From: Bacteroidales bacterium UBA5833
Lineage (GTDB): Bacteria > Bacteroidota > Bacteroidia > Bacteroidales > Lentimicrobiaceae
Assembly: GCA_002433025.1 (NCBI GenBank)
Contig: DJGZ01000064.1
Coordinates: 71,204 to 134,800, forward strand
Length of the DNA stretch: 63,597 nucleotides
Direction of reading: 5' to 3'
This document shows, in pieces, positions 17,620 through 26,517 of the stretch. Under the pieces are notes generated by a model. That model saw only the letters and a program-made list of their open reading frames with translations, did not search any database and was not told the origin of the DNA. The translations under genes and the position numbers were made by a program. Position 1 is the first letter of the stretch. Each line of letters opens with the position of its first letter.

Positions 17620-18255
17620 TTATGAAAGTGTTGCTCCGGAAACAGTTTCTATTTCAATTTTTGCAGACCGCAGTCGGTTTCTGAGGTCTGTGGCATCGCT
17701 GAACAGTACTGTTTCAAATCCAAGTGCATCAGCTGCTTCAGTATTTTGCTGATTATCATCAATAAAGATACAGTCCTCCGGCTTAAGATCATAGCGCTTT
17801 AAAAGTATCCTGAAGATTTCCGGATCGGGCTTGATCACTTTTTCTTCGCCTGAGACCACGATGCCATCCAGTTTACGTAAAAAGTCAAAGCGGCTGTAAG
17901 CTACAGGGATCGTTTCGGCCGACCAGTTTGTAAGGCCATAGAGGCGGTATCCGCCGGCTTTCAATTCAGACAATACTCCGACACCGGCGGTTATTTCACC
18001 GCCCAGCATTTCGGGCCAGCGATCGTAGAAAGCGCTGATCTGCTCTTTGAATCCGGGAAACCGCTCGCACAGTTCCGCGATTCCTTCCGCAAAGGGTTTG
18101 CCGGCATCCATTGCCTGATTCCATTCAGGGGTGCAGACATTTGAAAGGAACCATTCCATTTCGGTTTCAGAGGAGAAGATTTTTTTGTAAAGGTAGCGGG
18201 GGTTCCAGTCGACAAGTACGCCGCCGAAGTCGAAAATAATTGTTTTTGCAGGCAT
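17620..18255 (-). CDS. HAD-superfamily (IA) phosphatase-like hydrolase
   Basis: 211 residues from the ATG at 18255; the longer frame starts at a TTG at 18276 and is not preferred. Motif I IIFDFGGVLVDWNP (D9 nucleophile), motif II LTNWS, motif III lysine in EKVIKPDPEIF and motif IV IFIDDNQQN. This is the YihX/YjjG-like branch, usually acting on sugar phosphates or nucleotides. The predicted D-to-G change after the nucleophile (DFGG) is normal for this branch. Substrate cannot be read from the sequence. Confidence 0.85.
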   Translation of the reverse strand: MPAKTIIFDFGGVLVDWNPRYLYKKIFSSETEMEWFLSNVCTPEWNQAMDAGKPFAEGIAELCERFPGFKEQISAFYDRWPEMLGGEITAGVGVLSELKAGGYRLYGLTNWSAETIPVAYSRFDFLRKLDGIVVSGEEKVIKPDPEIFRILLKRYDLKPEDCIFIDDNQQNTEAADALGFETVLFSDATDLRNRLRSAKIEIETVSGATLS

Positions 18256-18486
18256 GGGATAGATATTTTCAAGCAATAAGGTTTCAGGAATGATTGTATT
18301 CCGGTTACCCTTTGGAGAACGCCTTAAATGTTGATATGTTGCATTCCGGGTAAGAAATCAGCTACCGAAAGGGGCTGTTTCAGGAGCTTTTATGCCTTCC
18401 GGTCACAAAATCTGAAAGTACAAAAGCCTGATTTTTCCTTAACCGCCGATTTCGGGTAGCTGCTGTTCTGTGCCTTTTGATGGTTT

Positions 18487-19620
18487 TCACCCCATCGCAA
18501 CAATGGTAATACCTCCTTTTATCTGGCCATTGACCTGGTTTATGTTTATAATATCAAATGCCGCGGCATATCCCGGTTTTAGTCCGAAACCGGGTATGAC
18601 AATCTGCATGGAGGTTACGGCTACATTGCGGTTCATTTCCCTGTAGATGCCAAGCGTCTTTTTATGGTCTGAAAAACTGCTGCGTCCTGCGTTAACGCTA
18701 TGAATGATGGCTTCCGTTTCCTTGAGTAATGCAGCCTGTCTGTCCAGACTTAATCCCTTTCCAGTTGATCTCATCTGCAGTGCGCCATTCGCATTTTCAA
18801 CCGTTACCTTTGTGGCAGGTTTGCCCACGATTTCCATTTTTATTCTGTTCAATATTTCAGGCCTGGTAATATTCATGATCTTCATATCCCTGAAAGCAGG
18901 ATGCTGCAGGTTGAGTACGGCATCTTTTGAAAGTGGCCGGAAGGCAATGGTTTCCAGTGCATTGGGTTGATGCACAACATTGAACATATATGGAGTAGCC
19001 TGCGGAACAAAATTGAGGTTTTTTTGGGCTATATGCCTGTCGGTGCGCGGATCGAGCGCAAACAGGTCGAAAGGTTTGTCGAGCGGGCTAAAAGACCATG
19101 CTCGGGCAAACAAGCATTTGTGACCCGATTCGGCGGGTGGAACGTTGTAAACGAAATTAGCTTCCATGTTGCTTGCGGGGAGCAGCAATGCGGGCAACTG
19201 CGTAACACCAAGATGTTGGGCCACTGTTGTATTGAACCCCAGTGTTGGTGAAGTGAGGAAGAACTCCACCTTTGGATAGGGTATCATCAGGTCACCGCGG
19301 TTGTGTAACCTGCAGGCAATATTGTATGAGGTGCCCCCTTCCAGTGTTGTCGTATAAACCCCCAGGTTGTTAATGGGGCTGATATTGATATCGGGCGAAT
19401 TCCAGAAAGTAATACCTGAAAATGGACGAACGCCGGTGTCATTATTATACGAGCGGATGTACATGAAGGAACTTTCCTTAAACGTATCCGGCTTTGGCCT
19501 TTTGTTATTATTGCCAGTATATAATTCTGTTATGCGTCCTATGACTTTCCTGGGGTATCCGTCCCTTTCTTTTTTTAAGCGATTGAGAAGTTCTCTGGCC
19601 GCTTCAATATTTCTTGACAT
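18487..19620 (-). CDS. Protein of unknown function, partner of the Zn-PLC-like protein
   Basis: 377 residues, no signal peptide. The N-terminal 40 residues are helical and charged (ARELLNRLKKERD). The central part is beta-rich and reads like two Ig-like or CARDB-type modules (YNIACRLHNRGDLMIPYPKVEFFLT is typical of a CARDB-like strand pair), followed by a short helix and a final beta strand region. Not assigned to a family. It follows the phospholipase-like gene by 54 bases on the same strand, so the two are probably co-transcribed. The ATG at 19620 follows an A-rich stretch without Shine-Dalgarno. Confidence 0.6.
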   Translation of the reverse strand: MSRNIEAARELLNRLKKERDGYPRKVIGRITELYTGNNNKRPKPDTFKESSFMYIRSYNNDTGVRPFSGITFWNSPDINISPINNLGVYTTTLEGGTSYNIACRLHNRGDLMIPYPKVEFFLTSPTLGFNTTVAQHLGVTQLPALLLPASNMEANFVYNVPPAESGHKCLFARAWSFSPLDKPFDLFALDPRTDRHIAQKNLNFVPQATPYMFNVVHQPNALETIAFRPLSKDAVLNLQHPAFRDMKIMNITRPEILNRIKMEIVGKPATKVTVENANGALQMRSTGKGLSLDRQAALLKETEAIIHSVNAGRSSFSDHKKTLGIYREMNRNVAVTSMQIVIPGFGLKPGYAAAFDIININQVNGQIKGGITIVAMG

Positions 19621-19674
19621 ATGGCTGCAATTTTGTTGGATGTTAATGTTGATTCATGTGGGTGCTTTTTACGT

Positions 19675-21636
19675 TTACTGCCCGATAAAGTCAAGTTGCA
19701 CCGGTGTAATGGGCAACCCGTTTTTTTGCTGGTTATGCTGCAGAAGTTCTTTGGGTTCTTCCAGTGAATTCTGGCCGTTTGCATCTTTTTGTGTCCAGCA
19801 GGTATAGCCATAGCCCCTGTCGGCATCCAGATTGAAATCAGGAATCTCAGCATGTTTCAGCACCCCGTTATACAATTCTTCAGCAAGGGTAAGGCTGTTG
19901 CCTAATTGAGGCAGTCTTTTCTTTTTGCGTGTGGTCACAACTATAAAGTTCCGGAGTTTGGTTTCGTCGCCCTGCAGGGTTCGCAGAAACTCAATAAAGT
20001 CTGGATCGAGCGGTATGGGGCCAAAAGCATAGTGCAGCGAGGTTTGTGCAAAATAAGAATCCGGTGCTCCGATGGCATGGTTGGGTTCCGAGGCGGCTGG
20101 GCCTGAAGGTGGATATGCCAGATGTTTTTCGCGGTGGAACAATTGGTCGAGCGGGCCTCCGCCATCAAGCAGCACTTTCAGTTTGGGAAGCGTGTTCTTC
20201 AGGTCGAGGGCATTAAAGCCAAAAGGATCATTGAAGGCCGTGTTTTTAAACTGGGCAAACCTGGGCTCATCGAGGTGTTCTTGCATGGGGAAGGCAAGTC
20301 CATTGAGCGACACACCCAGCCTGAAGTTTTGGAAGGCATTGTATAAATGCTCATAAATCAGGCTGGCGGCATAGCGGATTCCGGCGGTGGTAAGCGTTGT
20401 CAGTGCACCCAGTACTGCATCAATCAGCGCGGCGGCGGCAGCTACAGCAGCAATAATCAAAGCGGCAAGCATAATAAATATAGCCAGGATGTTAAAACCG
20501 CCTGCAATATCTGCCGCATCTTCCAGGAAATCGCCGATATCGCCTAAGTTATCCATGGCGGTTTCCCAAACCTCTTCAAGTTCTGCCGTTAATGAATAGG
20601 GTACTGGTTCGGGCAGTGTTCCCGTTTCGGTGGCACTTTTCAGCCACCTGTACCACAATCTGTAGGCGGCATCCACATCGGCCGCCGAAATTTTCCTGCC
20701 GTATTCGTTGTCGTTGGCGGAACCTGATCCAAAGACTTCGTTCAGGGTTTTGGAAATCAGGTTGGCAAGATCGCCGGGTAAAACAGTATTGGTATCCGGA
20801 ACAGGGTCTTCTGCGTCTATCGGTGCTATGGTTCCGTTAAAATTGAAGTTGTAGAAAGCATGTAATTGCGAACGGTTCCAGTCGGTGCCGTTATGTATGA
20901 ATTGATTAAATACATCCTGGTAGTTCTCTCCTGTTTTATGGCGCTGAGATTGGGTGCGGTAAGCGCCGCCATCATTGATATTTACATAGGGATGACCAAC
21001 GGTATCTCCGCTTACATGGGTCAGGTAGCCGATGGCATACAGGTGCAATGGCGAATCAGGACTGGTTTTCTCCAGGAGAGCCTTGGCAAAGCGCCCGGTT
21101 TTACGGTAATGCATGGCATCAAACCACCACCATTCGCCCTTTGTCTGCCCATCGCGGTAGGGGTGGCCCAGCACATCATACACATTAAAATCAGTTATAA
21201 ACTTTTTGACCATTTCCATCAGGGTGGCCAGAAGTGCATCCACCACTGCCTGCATATCGGAAAACAGTTGTTCAAGTTCGCTCAGGGTCGACGAGTTCTC
21301 AACCACTGCATCTGCCGCGGCGCCCAGCGCCTCAATGGCATCAATCACAGGTTGTGGCACCAGCGATTTAAGCTGCTCTTTGAAATTGTCGAGGAAATCG
21401 TAGATCTCGTAGTACGTTTTTACCGCTTCTCCAATGGGCAGCGAACTCCAGTCCTTTGTATTAAAGAACAAGAAATCGGGGCCCTGACAACCCAGGAATA
21501 AGTAAGGAAAATTTTTGCTGTCGGATAGAAGCGCCTGCAATTTGGCATAATCGGCGTTACCTCCCAATCCGTTGCCTGCCTGTATCTTTTGTTTGAGGGC
21601 ATTGGCAATTATGTGGTGCATAGCTGGACCTGGCAT
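19675..21636 (-). CDS. Zinc-dependent phospholipase C-like protein with hydrophobic insert
   Basis: 653 residues, much longer than the 250-residue enzyme core. Core ligands are visible: MPGPAMHH at the N-terminus, GCQGPDFLFF (Asp 54), H176 in FDAMHYRKTGRF, and YLTHVSGDTVGHPYV (H207, D211, H215), the pattern of PF00882 zinc-dependent phospholipase C/S1-P1 nuclease-like proteins. Residues about 379-415 are strongly hydrophobic and Ala-rich, either a membrane segment or a membrane-inserting helix. The C-terminal 200 residues are of unknown type. No signal peptide, so it would act inside the cell or leave by an unknown route. Encoded between a lipoprotein and an unknown protein. Confidence 0.7.
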   Translation of the reverse strand: MPGPAMHHIIANALKQKIQAGNGLGGNADYAKLQALLSDSKNFPYLFLGCQGPDFLFFNTKDWSSLPIGEAVKTYYEIYDFLDNFKEQLKSLVPQPVIDAIEALGAAADAVVENSSTLSELEQLFSDMQAVVDALLATLMEMVKKFITDFNVYDVLGHPYRDGQTKGEWWWFDAMHYRKTGRFAKALLEKTSPDSPLHLYAIGYLTHVSGDTVGHPYVNINDGGAYRTQSQRHKTGENYQDVFNQFIHNGTDWNRSQLHAFYNFNFNGTIAPIDAEDPVPDTNTVLPGDLANLISKTLNEVFGSGSANDNEYGRKISAADVDAAYRLWYRWLKSATETGTLPEPVPYSLTAELEEVWETAMDNLGDIGDFLEDAADIAGGFNILAIFIMLAALIIAAVAAAAALIDAVLGALTTLTTAGIRYAASLIYEHLYNAFQNFRLGVSLNGLAFPMQEHLDEPRFAQFKNTAFNDPFGFNALDLKNTLPKLKVLLDGGGPLDQLFHREKHLAYPPSGPAASEPNHAIGAPDSYFAQTSLHYAFGPIPLDPDFIEFLRTLQGDETKLRNFIVVTTRKKKRLPQLGNSLTLAEELYNGVLKHAEIPDFNLDADRGYGYTCWTQKDANGQNSLEEPKELLQHNQQKNGLPITPVQLDFIGQ

Positions 21637-21673
21637 ATCTGATTGTTTTTAGTTTGTGAAGTACTTGATGGTT

Positions 21674-22309
21674 TTATGCAAATGGCTTCAACATTTTGAA
21701 ATGCGTTGCTTTTTCAGGCTTGTCGTATTGAACGAACGAAAGACCGTTTCCGCTGAACGTGTGTCCCAGAAACTCAAGGTAAAACCCTCTTTTGGAATAA
21801 CTTTCAATCACGATGGTAAGTTTGTCCTCCTGTTTGGGCATAAAATGAAGGATAAAGCGGTTTTCGTCATTTACCGGAAAGTCGTCATCCTCGTCAATAC
21901 CCAGATACCACTCCTCGGCACCGAAAGGCGAATTGGTTTTGTAGATGCCCCACCAGTGATCCTGATTCTGATAGGACCTGATGGTGAATACATTGTTACT
22001 TGCACCGGCCACCGGACTGAACTGAAAGTAGCAGTCTTTTTCTTCAGTCAGCGATTTGATACTGTAAGATTTAGGCACCCCGCCTTTATAAAGAATCTGG
22101 GCGTTGTTTGAATATATGTAGTTGTAATTTTCTGCGTCACGATCGGTAACCAGCACCCATTGCGAAGGCCAGGATGTGGTGCCGAGGGTATCGTCCTGAT
22201 TTGTGTCTTTGTCCTTGCTGCAGGAAGTTGCAGCGAATAAGGCTGCTGTCAGCATGATGGCCGCTAAAAAGCCTGACCTGAGATTTCCGGAAGAAATGAA
22301 TGCTTGCAT
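21674..22309 (-). CDS. Lipoprotein of unknown function
   Basis: 211 residues. Signal peptide with lipobox AATSC (Cys 30) followed by an acidic stretch (SKDKDTNQDD). Without a lipidation-exporting patch being provable, it is likely placed on the inner leaflet of the outer membrane or the cell surface. The mature part is beta-rich with several Trp and Phe (for example YFQFSPVAGASNNVF, WGIYKTNSPFGAEEWY) and may be a ricin-like or lectin-type fold; I cannot confirm this. It is the first gene of a likely three-gene operon with the Zn-PLC-like and unknown proteins (spacings 37 and 54 bases). Confidence 0.65.
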   Translation of the reverse strand: MQAFISSGNLRSGFLAAIMLTAALFAATSCSKDKDTNQDDTLGTTSWPSQWVLVTDRDAENYNYIYSNNAQILYKGGVPKSYSIKSLTEEKDCYFQFSPVAGASNNVFTIRSYQNQDHWWGIYKTNSPFGAEEWYLGIDEDDDFPVNDENRFILHFMPKQEDKLTIVIESYSKRGFYLEFLGHTFSGNGLSFVQYDKPEKATHFKMLKPFA

Positions 22310-22497
22310 ATCAGGATTGATTGGGTTCGGTTGAAGATTTTATGTCCTGTACCGGTAATATCCGGACGATTTATGCAACTTGGATAATTGATAAACAAGC
22401 AGATTTGCAGATGGTTATTCAGTTTATTGTTAAGGATTCGTTAATGTCCCCAGGTTCCCTGAGGATAGTGATACTGAGGGGGGATGGGACGGTAAAG

Positions 22498-22528
22498 AAA
22501 AATCCTGCCTTGATTAAGGCAGGATTTT
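22498..22528 (-). terminator. Strong terminator closing the 12-kb minus-strand cluster
   Basis: A perfect 13-base-pair stem (AAAATCCTGCCTT against its complement) with loop GATT, flanked by A and T runs, 30 bases beyond the Mrp stop. It is symmetrical, so it could work on both strands, but no plus-strand gene precedes it. Confidence 0.85.
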
Positions 22529-22557
22529 ATGGTATTTTAAAATGCAGTTTCAGATGA

Positions 22558-23376
22558 TCAGATCAGCATTTCAACGACTTTTTCAAAGGCATTGGAAACG
22601 CTTTGGTCGTGAAGGTTGTAAACCGGGAGTCCCTTCTCGGCCGCTTCCCCGACTTCTGCCACCAGGGGGATCTGCCCGAGCAGGGTTGTTTTAAGCTCTG
22701 AAGCCAGTAAAGCGGCTCCTCCCTGTCCGAAGATAAAGTATTTTTCACCGGGATGCTGCAGGGGCGTAAACCACGACATATTTTCGACAATCCCGAGCAG
22801 CGGCACGTTGAGCTCGTGATTGGTAAACATGGACGCTGCCTTGCGCGCGTCATTCAGCGCGATTTCCTGGGGCGTAGTCACAAGGATTACGCCGTGAAGG
22901 TTGAGCTTCTGAACCGTTGTAAGCTGAATATCACCGGTTCCCGGAGGGGAGTCCACGATCATATAGTCGATATCGCCCCACAGGGTGTTCTCAAACAACT
23001 GGGTAATGGCATTGGCAGCCATCGGTCCGCGCCAGATCAATCCCTGATTCCGTTCAATAAAGAAACCAATTGACATAATTTTAACACCAAACTTCTCAAC
23101 GGGTGTCATTACTTCCTTGCCGTCCATCATGCGCACCTCAGGCTTCAGGTGCTCAATCCCGAACATCCGGGGGACCGAAGGGCCGTAAATATCCGCATCT
23201 ACCAGGGCCACCTTGAGTCCCTGCCTTGCCAGGGCGACTGCCAGGTTGGAGGAAATGGTGGATTTGCCTACCCCTCCCTTTCCCGAGGCTACAACGATGA
23301 TTTTCTTTACCCCGGGCAATGAAATTTTTTCAAATGCATTCATGTCAGTGAGATTTTGAAGAGGCTGCCGCATCAT
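22558..23376 (-). CDS. Mrp/ApbC-type P-loop ATPase without cysteines
   Basis: 272 residues from ATG 23376; ATG 23343 (MNAFEK) is equally possible. Deviant Walker A VASGKGGVGKST (about 29-40), VDADIYGPSVPRMFG and VDSPPGTGD are the marks of the Mrp/Nbp35 family of iron-sulfur cluster carriers. It lacks the N-terminal MIP18-like domain of longer Mrp proteins, and it lacks the CxxC expected after ENMSWFTP, where the sequence reads PLQHPGEKY. In fact no cysteine occurs anywhere, so it cannot ligate a cluster by itself in the classic way. Last gene of the 22.5-34.7 kb cluster; Mrp also accompanies ORP loci of Desulfovibrio. Confidence 0.88.
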   Translation of the reverse strand: MMRQPLQNLTDMNAFEKISLPGVKKIIVVASGKGGVGKSTISSNLAVALARQGLKVALVDADIYGPSVPRMFGIEHLKPEVRMMDGKEVMTPVEKFGVKIMSIGFFIERNQGLIWRGPMAANAITQLFENTLWGDIDYMIVDSPPGTGDIQLTTVQKLNLHGVILVTTPQEIALNDARKAASMFTNHELNVPLLGIVENMSWFTPLQHPGEKYFIFGQGGAALLASELKTTLLGQIPLVAEVGEAAEKGLPVYNLHDQSVSNAFEKVVEMLI

Positions 23377-23430
23377 GGTTAAGGTATTTTGCCATTTACC
23401 GGACAGCCTCAGTAATGCTGGTTAGTTTGT

Positions 23431-24786
23431 TCAGAGATTGCGCAGCTTTGTTGCCACCACCTCAGCAGCCTTGATCAGCGGGTATGCCGCCGGAGAGGCC
23501 GTCAGGCAGGGGTGGGTTCCGATTTGTGAGATCAGCAGCGAATTGACAGACATGCGGTTCTCGATGGCCAGTCCGATTACATTGGTCAGTTCGCCGGCGC
23601 TCAGTCCGCCTATAACCTCGCCACCGATAATTACGCCGGAATATTTGGCAACAACCAGTTTAACCATCTGTTTGTGGGTGTCAGGCAGGTTGCCGGGGTG
23701 GCGGTCAACCCCTTCAAAGGTGCCGGTAATCACCGCGATATCCTCTTCAAGCGCCCGGCGCTCAGTCAGCCCTGCCGTTCCGAATCCGTATTCGCCAATG
23801 GCGGTGGAATAAATGCCTATAGTTCCGCTGAAAGTTTTTACCACATGGATGTTGAAGAGGTTCATGCCTGCAACGCGGGCCTCGGCGCAGGCTGTGGAAG
23901 CGAGCATGGTGGGAACGCGTTTTCGGGTTACAAAATCGCGTTTTTGTGCGCAGTCGCCAATGGCAAAGATGTCCTTATCATGGGTGCGCATGTATTCATC
24001 CACAGCAATGAAACCGCTTTCATCGATAAAAATGCCTGCATCAGCAGCCAGTTCGCTATTGGGGCGGTAACCCATAGAAAGGATCACAGCGTCGGCTTCC
24101 AGGGTGTCGCCGTTTTCCAGTTTCACCTTTTCGGCTTTTCCGCTACCCGTCACTTCACTGATGCCGTTTCCGGTGATGATTTTAACTCCCCTGACCGTGA
24201 GAATATCGCCGATGCGGGCGGCTACTTCATCGTCGAAAGCGGAATACAGAATGCATGACTCCTTTTCCACCAGGGTTACCTCATGACCCGACTTTATGAG
24301 CTCATCCGAGAACTCCACACCAATGAACCCGGCTCCGATGACCACGACTTTCTTCAAACCGTTGATCTTTTCCTTCATGTCGTCGAGGTAGGTTTTATCT
24401 TTCGGGATGACGAATACATTATCGAGGTCCGCGCCTCTCAGCCATTTGGGAAGAACAGGCCTGGATCCGGTTGCGATCACCAGTTTGTCATAGCCAATTA
24501 TTCCACCTTCTTTTAGGGTAGCCGTTTTGGCTTGTTTATCTATGGCAATAACCTCATCTACCAGTGACTCCACGCCGGCTTTGGCCATCATGTTGTCGAC
24601 CGGCATAATGTTGAGCTGGCTGCTGTCGAGGGTGCCGAAAATGTAGGGAATCCCGCAGGGGACCATTACATCTTTCTGCTTTTTTACGAGCGTAAACGAT
24701 TTGTCAGACCAGGAACTTTTCCCGGCCACGGCCGCGACCATACCGGCAGCGCTGCCGCCGATAATCAGTACATCAGTTGTTTTCAT
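23431..24786 (-). CDS. CoA-disulfide reductase/NADH oxidase-like flavoprotein
   Basis: 451 residues. Pyridine nucleotide-disulfide oxidoreductase of the CoADR/Nox branch: FAD-binding LIIGGSAAGMVAA (about 7-19), the single active-site cysteine C44 in VPCGIPYIF, NAD(P)-binding VVVIGAGFIGVEF (about 147-160), and the FAD motif IFAIGDCAQ. A single redox-active cysteine rather than a CxxxxC pair is the hallmark of CoA-disulfide reductase, persulfide reductase and NADH oxidase. Candidate substrates are CoA-disulfide, CoA-persulfide or polysulfide. It lacks a rhodanese domain. It lies 10 bases after the PLP enzyme, a possible source of H2S or thiols. Confidence 0.85.
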   Translation of the reverse strand: MKTTDVLIIGGSAAGMVAAVAGKSSWSDKSFTLVKKQKDVMVPCGIPYIFGTLDSSQLNIMPVDNMMAKAGVESLVDEVIAIDKQAKTATLKEGGIIGYDKLVIATGSRPVLPKWLRGADLDNVFVIPKDKTYLDDMKEKINGLKKVVVIGAGFIGVEFSDELIKSGHEVTLVEKESCILYSAFDDEVAARIGDILTVRGVKIITGNGISEVTGSGKAEKVKLENGDTLEADAVILSMGYRPNSELAADAGIFIDESGFIAVDEYMRTHDKDIFAIGDCAQKRDFVTRKRVPTMLASTACAEARVAGMNLFNIHVVKTFSGTIGIYSTAIGEYGFGTAGLTERRALEEDIAVITGTFEGVDRHPGNLPDTHKQMVKLVVAKYSGVIIGGEVIGGLSAGELTNVIGLAIENRMSVNSLLISQIGTHPCLTASPAAYPLIKAAEVVATKLRNL

Positions 24787-24796
24787 AAATGTTGGT

Positions 24797-25978
24797 TTAA
24801 ATTAATGATAACCCGTGTTTTAAATCTTCAATGATATCTTCTACGCTTTCAATGCCCACGGAGAACCGTACCAGGTCATCGGTGATGCCGGCGGCCAGTT
24901 TGTTTTCATGGCTTACAGCGGCATGGGTCATCGATGCCGGATGCTGAATCAGGGTTTCCACTCCGCCCAGCGAAACAGCGAGAATGGCAAGGTGTACATT
25001 GTCCATCAGTTTTTTTCCTGCTTCATAACCGCCCTTCAGTCCGAAACTCATCATGGAGCCGAATCCGTTCATCTGTCTGCTGGCCAGTTCATATTGCGGA
25101 TGTGACTTCAGCCCCGGATATTTTATCCAGGCTACTTTCGGATGCGACTGCAGGAATTCAGCGACCTTCATGGCATTTTCCTGTGCCCTTTCGATGCGGA
25201 TGGCCAGGGTTTTCACCCCGCGCAGCACCATAAAGGCCTGGGTGGGATCCATATTGCAGCCCATATAAACCATGGAATGCCTGATCTTTTTGTAAATGGC
25301 CGGATCCTTCGCCACGATTACACCGCCTACAATGTCGGCATGCCCGTTGATGAATTTGGTGATGGAATGCAGCACCACATCGGCGCCCAGATCGAGCGGT
25401 TTCTGCAGGTAGGGTGAACTGAAGGTATTGTCGACCACCAGGATCAGGTTGTGGGCCCTGGCAATTTCCGCGCAGGCGGCAATGTCGGTGATGTCCATGG
25501 TGGGATTGGCCGGAGTTTCGATGTAGAGTACCTTTGTATTTGGCCGGATTGCCTTGCGGATGTTGTCAAGGTTGGAGGTGTTTACAAAACTGGCCTCAAC
25601 ATTGAAGCGCGAGAAATCCTGCTCCAGCACGCCCCTTGCCGGTCCGTAAACCGCATCGGAACTGATGATGTGACTGCCGCCTCCGAGCAATGCCATGTAA
25701 ACACTGCTGATGGCGCCCATGCCCGAACTGGTGGCTATGCCGTCGTATCCGTTTTCAAGTTCCGCGATGTTGCGTTCAAAAGCCCTGATGGTCGGATTGC
25801 CGATGCGGGTGTAGATGTACCCGTCGCTGGCTCCCGAAAAACAGTCGGCCCCGTGTTGCGCGCTTTTAAAGCGGAAAGTTGATGATTGGTAAATGGGAAC
25901 GGTTGCGCTCCCGAATTCATCGTCGAATGCACCGGCGTGAATGAGTTTGGTGCTGAATCCTTTGTCTTTCGTGTTCAT
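24797..25978 (-). CDS. PLP-dependent Cys/Met metabolism enzyme (cystathionine/methionine gamma-lyase family)
   Basis: 393 residues. Fold-type I; the PLP lysine is K208 in HSITKFINGHADIVGG, with D183 (VVDNTFSSPY) and Y111 for the cofactor. The active-site segment reads DAVYGPARGV: methionine gamma-lyases have a cysteine (YGCT) at the position of P113 here, so a pure methionine gamma-lyase is less likely, and cystathionine gamma-lyase/synthase or O-acylhomoserine sulfhydrylase activity is as likely. Family activity can release H2S or methanethiol. Tight spacing (10-11 bases) to the flavoprotein and to the corrinoid adenosyltransferase suggests co-transcription. Confidence 0.88.
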   Translation of the reverse strand: MNTKDKGFSTKLIHAGAFDDEFGSATVPIYQSSTFRFKSAQHGADCFSGASDGYIYTRIGNPTIRAFERNIAELENGYDGIATSSGMGAISSVYMALLGGGSHIISSDAVYGPARGVLEQDFSRFNVEASFVNTSNLDNIRKAIRPNTKVLYIETPANPTMDITDIAACAEIARAHNLILVVDNTFSSPYLQKPLDLGADVVLHSITKFINGHADIVGGVIVAKDPAIYKKIRHSMVYMGCNMDPTQAFMVLRGVKTLAIRIERAQENAMKVAEFLQSHPKVAWIKYPGLKSHPQYELASRQMNGFGSMMSFGLKGGYEAGKKLMDNVHLAILAVSLGGVETLIQHPASMTHAAVSHENKLAAGITDDLVRFSVGIESVEDIIEDLKHGLSLI

Positions 25979-25989
25979 TATTAAGTGAT

Positions 25990-26508
25990 TTAAAATTCAA
26001 TGCCTTTTCTGGCGTCAATTCCTTTGTTGTAGTAATGTTTCACCTCTTTCATCTCGGTGATGAGGTCGGCGTATTCGTAAAGTTCATCAGGGGCGTAACG
26101 GCCCGTCATCACAATCTCCATTTCTTCCGGTTTGGTTTTCAGCAGGCTGGTGATCTCCTCCAAACCGAACAGCCGGTAATGCAGCGCAATGCAGACCTCA
26201 TCCAGGATTACCATACCGGCCCGGTTATGCCGGATGATTTCTGCCACTTCTTCCAATCCTTTTCGCGCTGCCTGAATATCTTTTTCGGTAGGTTCATTTA
26301 CGATAAAGCAGTCCAGTCCGTATTGCCGTATTGTGATCTCAGGGATTCTCCCGAGGCTTTCCAGCTCTGAATAATGCATGCCTTTGACAAACTGTGCGAT
26401 AAAAACCTGCAACCCTGCACCGGCTGCCCTGAGGGCAAGGCCGAGGGCAGCCGTGGTTTTGCCTTTTCCGTTTCCGGTATAGAGGTGTATGTATCCTTTT
26501 GGTTTCAT
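25990..26508 (-). CDS. cobO: Corrinoid adenosyltransferase (CobA/CobO/BtuR type)
   Basis: 172 residues, the usual size. P-loop YTGNGKGKTTAALGLA (about 10-25) binds ATP, followed by VFIAQFVKG, VILDEVCIALHY (about 110-121) and VMTGRYAPDELYEYADLITEM, all characteristic of CobO-type ATP:cob(I)alamin adenosyltransferases. It makes the Co-C bond of adenosylcobalamin. No cobalamin synthesis or transport genes are nearby, and no adenosylcobalamin enzyme is visible in the cluster, so its job here is open. Spaced 9 bases from the radical SAM gene. Confidence 0.92.
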   Translation of the reverse strand: MKPKGYIHLYTGNGKGKTTAALGLALRAAGAGLQVFIAQFVKGMHYSELESLGRIPEITIRQYGLDCFIVNEPTEKDIQAARKGLEEVAEIIRHNRAGMVILDEVCIALHYRLFGLEEITSLLKTKPEEMEIVMTGRYAPDELYEYADLITEMKEVKHYYNKGIDARKGIEF

Positions 26509-26517
26509 GACTTTGCG

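Noticed and set aside
20866..21501. Plus-strand open frame within the zinc-PLC-like gene
   Set aside because: Shadow; no motif, while the opposite frame carries the zinc ligands.
24797..25978. Methionine gamma-lyase as a specific call
   Set aside because: The active-site cysteine of methionine gamma-lyases is replaced by proline in the YGPA segment; only the family can be stated.
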